NCBI GenBank assembly: GCA_007135795.1
Contig: SLIE01000114.1
Span: forward strand, 1 to 9,441
Source of the DNA: Desulfobacterales bacterium
GTDB taxonomy: Bacteria; Desulfobacterota; Desulfobacteria; Desulfobacterales; Desulfosalsimonadaceae
Length of the DNA: 9,441 nt
Reading direction: 5' to 3'
The stretch's first letter is position 1. Each line of letters begins with the position of its first letter. The notes beneath the pieces were generated by a model that saw only the letters and a list, made by a program, of their open reading frames with translations, did no database searches and had not been told where the DNA came from. The position numbers and the translations under genes were made by a program. Shown here piece after piece: positions 6,647 to 9,441 of this stretch.

Positions 6647-7030
6647 CTAATTGATGCGCAATTTTTTCCCCCGCCCCTTGATGTTGATACCGCAGTGACT
6701 CAATACAACTTTGTGCCGGTAAATGCGCTGGTGCGCGTCCCCGACAATGAAGAGATCGTTTTTGCCCTCCGGCACCATCTGCCGCAGCTGCTTAAAAGCC
6801 TGGGCGCCTAAATCCTGTGATTCATCCACAATCACGGCGCTGTAAGGGAGCATTTTTTCATCGGCTTGCATTATTTTCCTGGCATCGGCCATAGCATCAT
6901 CTACTTCCCGCAATCCCTTTTCATTGAGAATAAGGCGGCATTCTTCAAACACCGGCCATATAGCCTGCCTTGCCTTCCTGTTGAGGGCAACCCCCCTGCC
7001 CTTGCGGGAAACCTTCAGGTATTTCCTCAC
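6647..7030 (-). pseudogene. UvrD/PcrA-like helicase, fragment upstream of an amber codon
   Basis: The minus-strand frame opens just after an in-frame TAA and starts with GTG at 7030, without Walker A, so the N-terminus with the ATP-binding loop has been lost. It contains motif II as VIVDESQD (codons at about 6812-6835) and motif III as LFIVGDAHQRIY, both diagnostic of superfamily 1 UvrD/PcrA/Rep helicases. The frame ends in KLRIN and a TAG at 6649-6647. The very next codons, in the same frame, read RTTEQNRNWAISLL, so the TAG replaces the tyrosine expected in the motif IV region (NYRTTEQ). It is a broken DNA helicase likely to have worked with the large helicase and methyltransferase. Confidence 0.75.
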
Positions 7031-7039
7031 CGATTTTTT

Positions 7040-7059
7040 GACTTTTTATGAGTGCACCA
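7040..7059 (+). repeat. Repeat end, inverted partner of 8209-8228
   Basis: GACTTTTTATGAGTGCACCA matches the reverse complement of 8209-8228 at 17 of 20 positions; the three differences are transitions. The pair faces inward around the dehydrogenase gene. This copy lies just beyond the truncated N-terminus of the UvrD-like remnant, so it may mark the edge of the rearranged block. Confidence 0.5.
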
Positions 7060-7062
7060 GAT

Positions 7063-7091
7063 TTGTCGATAATAGAAAATAACTTTATGTT
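7063..7091 (+). promoter_or_regulatory. Candidate promoter of the dehydrogenase gene
   Basis: TTGTCG (7063-7068), 17 bases, then TATGTT (7086-7091) gives a moderate sigma-70-type match 61 bases before the start codon. The -10 overlaps a 5-bp dyad, ATAAC (7079-7083) and GTTAT (7089-7093), that could be a regulator site. No LldR-like operator is seen here. Confidence 0.35.
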
Positions 7092-7152
7092 ATAGTGATA
7101 GAATTAAAACACATACTGAGATTCTCTTCATAAAAAAACAAAGGAGATAACC

Positions 7153-8190
7153 ATGAAAGAGATTCATGCGCGTGCGCGCGAGTTAATGAAAGGGTATTGC
7201 AGGGTTTGCCCGGTGTGTGATGGCCGCGTTTGTGCCGGTGAAGTGCCTGGCATGGGGGGGCTTGGAACTGGGTCGACGTTTCAGGACAACATTCAGGCCC
7301 TTTCCGAGATCAAGCTGAACATGCGATGCCTGCATGGGGTGGAAGAGCCCGCGCTTTCCGTTTCAATTCCAGGTTTTGAACTCTCCATGCCGGTGTTGGC
7401 AGCCCCCATCGGCGGTGTTTCTTTTAACATGGGCGGGAAAATGGAGGAATCAGATTATATCGGATCCAAGCTGACCGCCTGTGTAGAAGCTGGAACAGTA
7501 GGTTGCACGGGTGATGGGGTTCCGGATTTCATCCATGAAAGCGGGTTTGCAGCGATCAAAGCCCTTGAAGGGAAGGGGATACCGTTTATCAAGCCGTGGG
7601 GAGAAGATGAATTGTTTGGTAAACTTGAAAAAGCGTTGGCAACGGGGGCGACGGTCGTGGGGATGGACGTGGATGCCGCCGGCCTGGTCACATTGCGCAA
7701 AATGGGCCGCCCGGTGTCGCCCAAACCGGCGGCGGCTTTGGCCGAGGTAATCCGCAGAACATCGGCTCGGTTCCTGGTCAAGGGGATAATGACTTCCGAT
7801 GAGGCGAAAATGTGTGTGGATGCCGGAGCCGCAGGGGTCATTGTTTCAAACCATGGGGGTCGGGTTCTGGACGGGGCGCCGGGTACGGCCCGGATATTGC
7901 GGGATGTATCCGGGGCGGTTCGCGGGCAGATTACCGTGCTTGTCGATGGCGGTGTCCGTTCCGGCATCGATGTGCTGCGAATGCTGGCGCTTGGCGCAGA
8001 TGCCGTGCTTATTGGCCGGCCTTTTTCCACCGCTGTTTTAGGCGGGGGGCGCGAAGGTGCAGCACAGTATCTTGAAAAGATACGACAGGAACTGATCGCG
8101 TGTATGGTGCTCACCGGCACGGAATCGGTGAGAAAAGTGGACCCTTCTATTATCCGCATCCCTGCAGGTCATGATTTTGCCGGATCGTAG
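7153..8190 (+). CDS. FMN-dependent alpha-hydroxy-acid dehydrogenase with four-cysteine N-terminus
   Basis: The 345-residue protein has the barrel signatures of the L-lactate/glycolate oxidase family: K210 in FLVKGIMTSDEA, the catalytic-base signature SNHGGRVLDGAP with H234, the flavin-phosphate loop VDGGVRSG (264-271), and IGRP (287-290). It should oxidise a 2-hydroxy acid such as lactate or glycolate to the keto acid using FMN in the cytoplasm; in an anaerobe the electrons would go to a carrier, not to oxygen. Unusual points are C16, C19, C22 and C27 (CxxCxxCx4C), which could bind an iron-sulfur cluster or zinc, and PFIKPWG where classical enzymes have an FQLY-like segment with a substrate tyrosine. 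AGGAG (7142-7146), six bases before ATG, fixes the start. The lactate permease gene downstream supports a lactate role, but the 596-base gap suggests separate promoters. The exact substrate is unknown. Confidence 0.85.
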   Translation: MKEIHARARELMKGYCRVCPVCDGRVCAGEVPGMGGLGTGSTFQDNIQALSEIKLNMRCLHGVEEPALSVSIPGFELSMPVLAAPIGGVSFNMGGKMEESDYIGSKLTACVEAGTVGCTGDGVPDFIHESGFAAIKALEGKGIPFIKPWGEDELFGKLEKALATGATVVGMDVDAAGLVTLRKMGRPVSPKPAAALAEVIRRTSARFLVKGIMTSDEAKMCVDAGAAGVIVSNHGGRVLDGAPGTARILRDVSGAVRGQITVLVDGGVRSGIDVLRMLALGADAVLIGRPFSTAVLGGGREGAAQYLEKIRQELIACMVLTGTESVRKVDPSIIRIPAGHDFAGS

Positions 8191-8191
8191 G

Positions 8192-8205
8192 TTGATTTAT
8201 ATCAA
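8192..8205. promoter_or_regulatory. FNR/CRP-family-like box
   Basis: TTGATTTATATCAA exactly fits the FNR consensus TTGAT-N4-ATCAA and begins two bases after the dehydrogenase stop. It is nearly 600 bases from lctP and has no recognised promoter beside it, so it may be a chance match or part of the adjacent repeat element. Confidence 0.3.
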
Positions 8206-8208
8206 GAT

Positions 8209-8228
8209 TGATACACTCGTAAAAAGTC
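8209..8228 (-). repeat. Repeat end, inverted partner of 7040-7059
   Basis: Read on the minus strand this is GACTTTTTACGAGTGTATCA, 17/20 identical to 7040-7059. Shorter relatives of its first dozen bases (GACTTTTAACGA at 8326-8337) occur in the neighbouring palindromic element, which suggests one repeat family. Confidence 0.5.
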
Positions 8229-8243
8229 ACAAACTCGGAGAAG

Positions 8244-8343
8244 ATGGTTAAGTTAAAAGTTCCATATACAAGACGTAGGGATTTGATTCCCAGCGAATGT
8301 AAAATTTCTACAATGAAGTAGATGGGACTTTTAACGACGCCAT
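8244..8343. repeat. 100-base palindromic element (REP/MITE-like)
   Basis: ATGG (8244-8247) pairs with CCAT (8340-8343). After a 4x4 internal loop, GTTAAAAGTTCCAT (8252-8265) pairs with ATGGGACTTTTAAC (8322-8335), 14 pairs with one G-U. The enclosed 56 bases include a smaller GGGA/TCCC hairpin (8278-8281 with 8288-8291). There is no ORF or T-tract. It resembles a dispersed non-coding palindromic repeat or a structured RNA; copy number elsewhere is unknown. Confidence 0.55.
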
Positions 8344-8345
8344 AA

Positions 8346-8379
8346 AGATTGTTGGGCTCGCTTCGCTCATTACCAATCT
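8346..8379. repeat. Small hairpin beside the palindromic element
   Basis: AGATTG (8346-8351) and CAATCT (8374-8379) are perfect inverted halves around a 22-base loop containing CTCGCTTCGCTC. It has no T-tract, so it is not a good terminator. It may be an extension of the adjacent repeat. Confidence 0.3.
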
Positions 8380-8426
8380 ATGAAGCGGAGTCTGACAATT
8401 CCTTCTCTCATCTGTGATAGTTTGTA

Positions 8427-8443
8427 AATTGGTATTACCAATT
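8427..8443. promoter_or_regulatory. LldR/PdhR-type GntR operator, site 1
   Basis: AATTGGTATTACCAATT is a perfect 8-1-8 palindrome fitting the known TTGGT-N3-ACCAA consensus of the FadR subgroup of GntR regulators (PdhR and LldR). Its position upstream of a lactate permease supports a lactate-responsive repressor. A second copy lies 163 bases downstream, centre to centre. The regulator gene is not in the window. Confidence 0.7.
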
Positions 8444-8529
8444 ATATAAATAAAAATACCCGTACTACGATAATTTTTTTATATGCGTATTCGTAATCAA
8501 AACTTATATTTAATTAATATTCAAAGTTC

Positions 8530-8552
8530 AAAAATGAATTACATTCATTTTT
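8530..8552. promoter_or_regulatory. AT-rich 10-bp dyad upstream of the lctP -35
   Basis: AAAAATGAAT (8530-8539) and ATTCATTTTT (8543-8552) are perfect inverted halves around TAC, and the T run extends to 8554. It ends four bases before the TTGACA at 8556. It could be a regulator site, an UP-like element or a weak terminator for upstream read-through. Confidence 0.35.
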
Positions 8553-8555
8553 TTC

Positions 8556-8586
8556 TTGACAAATAGTTCCGATCCCGCCATTTTTA
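8556..8586 (+). promoter_or_regulatory. Candidate lctP promoter
   Basis: TTGACA at 8556-8561 is a perfect -35. The best -10 is TTTTTA (8581-8586) with a long 19-base spacer, so the match is incomplete. The second GntR-type operator begins four bases later, over the expected start site, where a bound repressor would block transcription. It leaves a leader of nearly 200 bases before lctP. Confidence 0.4.
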
Positions 8587-8589
8587 AAA

Positions 8590-8606
8590 AAATAGTATTA
8601 CCAATT
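8590..8606. promoter_or_regulatory. LldR/PdhR-type GntR operator, site 2
   Basis: AAATAGTATTACCAATT matches the perfect upstream operator at 15 of 17 positions, with the right half intact and two changes in the left. It covers the likely transcription start of the lctP promoter. Two operators flanking a promoter is the arrangement known for LldR at E. coli lldPRD. Confidence 0.6.
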
Positions 8607-8709
8607 AACACGCCTTCGTTCCAAAGATCCAAAAAATAGATCCAAAAATTTTTTTTCTTGTTCTGTAACCGCTGTTCACATGAATGACTGCTTTTCAGTC
8701 GGCCGGGCC

Positions 8710-8741
8710 AACCGGTAACCATCGGTTCTCTTAGTTTTTTT
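8710..8741 (+). terminator. Weak hairpin plus T7 tract in the lctP leader (possible attenuator)
   Basis: AACCG (8710-8714) can pair with CGGTT (8723-8727), followed after seven bases by T7 (8735-8741). The stem is short and the gap to the T tract long, so termination would be inefficient. Adjacent GGCC/CCGG segments (8700-8715) offer competing pairings. Confidence 0.2.
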
Positions 8742-8786
8742 ATCCCATGGGAACCCATTGTAACTTATTCTCGAGGAGGTGTTCTT

Positions 8787-9441
8787 ATGAGTATAGGTCT
8801 TCAGGCACTCTTGGCGATTTTACCCATTCTCAGCGCAGCAATTCTCATGGTAGGACTCCGGTGGCCTGCAAGAAGAGCCATGCCCATAAGCTATGTACTG
8901 GCGGTCATCATCGCTCTTGCTTTCTGGCAGGTTCAAGTGGTTCATGTCATTGCGTCCACGATTCAAGGGTTGTTTTTAACCTTCGACCTCTTGCTGATCG
9001 TATTTGGCGCCATTTTACTGCTAAACACCCTCAAGCATTCCGGCGGCATTGCATCCATTCGCGGCGGAATTGCCAACATCAGCCCGGACAGGCGCATCCA
9101 GGTCGTTCTGATCGCCTGGCTTTTCGGCAGTTTTATCGAGGGCTCATCGGGTTTTGGAACACCGGCAGCGGTGTGCGCACCGCTTATGGTCGCATTGGGG
9201 TTCCCGGCCCTGGCAGCAGTCATGATCGGCATGATGATCCAGAGCACGCCGGTTACCTTTGGTGCGGTGGGCACCCCTATCATCGTCGGCGTCACAGGCG
9301 GCCTGGAAGGAACCGGACTGGACGAAATGCTGTTTCAAGCCGGCATAACTTTTGAGCAATACATACAGCTGATCGCAGCCCAAAGTGCTATCATACATGC
9401 CATGGTCGGCGTTCTCATACCAACGCTGATGGTCATGATGA
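8787..9441 (+). CDS. lctP: L-lactate permease LctP, N-terminal part (runs off the window)
   Basis: The ATG at 8787 follows a strong GAGGAGG ribosome site (8773-8779) with a seven-base gap. The 218 visible residues are about 40% of a usual ~550-residue LctP. They are strongly hydrophobic with membrane segments at about residues 4-24, 33-52, 56-81, 104-117 and 138-152, and they carry the family signatures [11 protein letters not shown] (118-128) and [12 protein letters not shown] (154-165). LctP/LldP proteins import lactate, and some glycolate, across the inner membrane, probably with protons. The open frame in another phase over the same bases (8747-9355) is a shadow, since only this frame is hydrophobic. 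Two GntR-type operators upstream point to lactate-induced expression. The dehydrogenase 596 bases upstream would act on the imported substrate. Confidence 0.92.
   Translation, partial: MSIGLQALLAILPILSAAILMVGLRWPARRAMPISYVLAVIIALAFWQVQVVHVIASTIQGLFLTFDLLLIVFGAILLLNTLKHSGGIASIRGGIANISPDRRIQVVLIAWLFGSFIEGSSGFGTPAAVCAPLMVALGFPALAAVMIGMMIQSTPVTFGAVGTPIIVGVTGGLEGTGLDEMLFQAGITFEQYIQLIAAQSAIIHAMVGVLIPTLMVMM

Noticed and set aside
7455..8159. A 234-codon open frame on the minus strand
   Set aside because: It mirrors the dehydrogenase gene, whose frame has all FMN-family signatures; the antisense product is proline/serine-rich without motifs, a typical shadow of GC-rich coding DNA.
8747..9355. A 202-codon plus-strand open frame
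   Set aside because: It overlaps lctP in another phase; its product is histidine/arginine-rich and unlike any family, while the 8787 frame is a clear membrane permease with a strong ribosome site.
1..9441. CRISPR arrays, rRNA, tRNA or transposase genes
   Set aside because: No regularly spaced repeats, no rRNA or tRNA features and no transposase motif were seen on either strand.

Overview
The window has two parts with different histories. Positions 1 to about 7030 hold a decaying, phage-defence-like gene cluster: an Eco57I-type DNA methyltransferase tail, an unrecognised protein split over three frames, an intact DUF3800 protein, a very large DEAD/DEAH-type helicase broken three ways, and a UvrD-like helicase remnant on the opposite strand. 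Positions 7040 to 9441 hold apparently healthy metabolic genes: an FMN-dependent alpha-hydroxy-acid dehydrogenase and the start of an L-lactate permease (LctP), separated by about 600 bases of dense regulatory and repeat sequence. The pairing of an anaerobe-type hydroxy-acid dehydrogenase with LctP, the intermediate GC content and the repeat style suggest a lactate-using anaerobe, perhaps a sulfate reducer of the Desulfobacterales. That placement is an inference; there is no rRNA or other marker to prove it.

Defence-like region. The methyltransferase enters from the left edge already open and ends near 905-934. An unknown ~660-residue protein follows after a good ribosome site, but its reading frame must be stitched through frames 3, 1 and 2 (957-1709, 1711-1932, 1934-2950). 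DUF3800 (2995-3828) is the only undamaged gene here. The helicase starts at 4064, loses one base at 4444, carries an internal deletion near 5810, and is cut off near 6110 where it meets the 3' end of the UvrD-like gene coming the other way. That gene has an in-frame amber codon at 6647-6649 and has lost its Walker A end near 7030. Methyltransferase plus giant helicase plus accessory genes is the general layout of DNA-modification defence systems (DISARM, Druantia, helicase-methylase-ATPase types). I cannot assign it to a named type from sequence alone.

Between DUF3800 and the helicase, on the minus strand, is a complete small-RNA transcription unit not reflected in any ORF: a TTGACA-17-TATTTT promoter (3927-3955), a foldable three-way junction (3864-3908) and a strong intrinsic terminator (3832-3854).

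Lactate region. The dehydrogenase (7153-8190) has an unusual four-cysteine N-terminus. The 8191-8786 gap carries an FNR-like box, a family of inverted repeats, and two near-identical GntR-type (LldR/PdhR-like) operators at 8427-8443 and 8590-8606 flanking a candidate promoter. lctP then starts at 8787 behind a strong ribosome site. The picture is a lactate-responsive repressor controlling uptake, with the neighbouring FMN enzyme oxidising lactate or a related 2-hydroxy acid.
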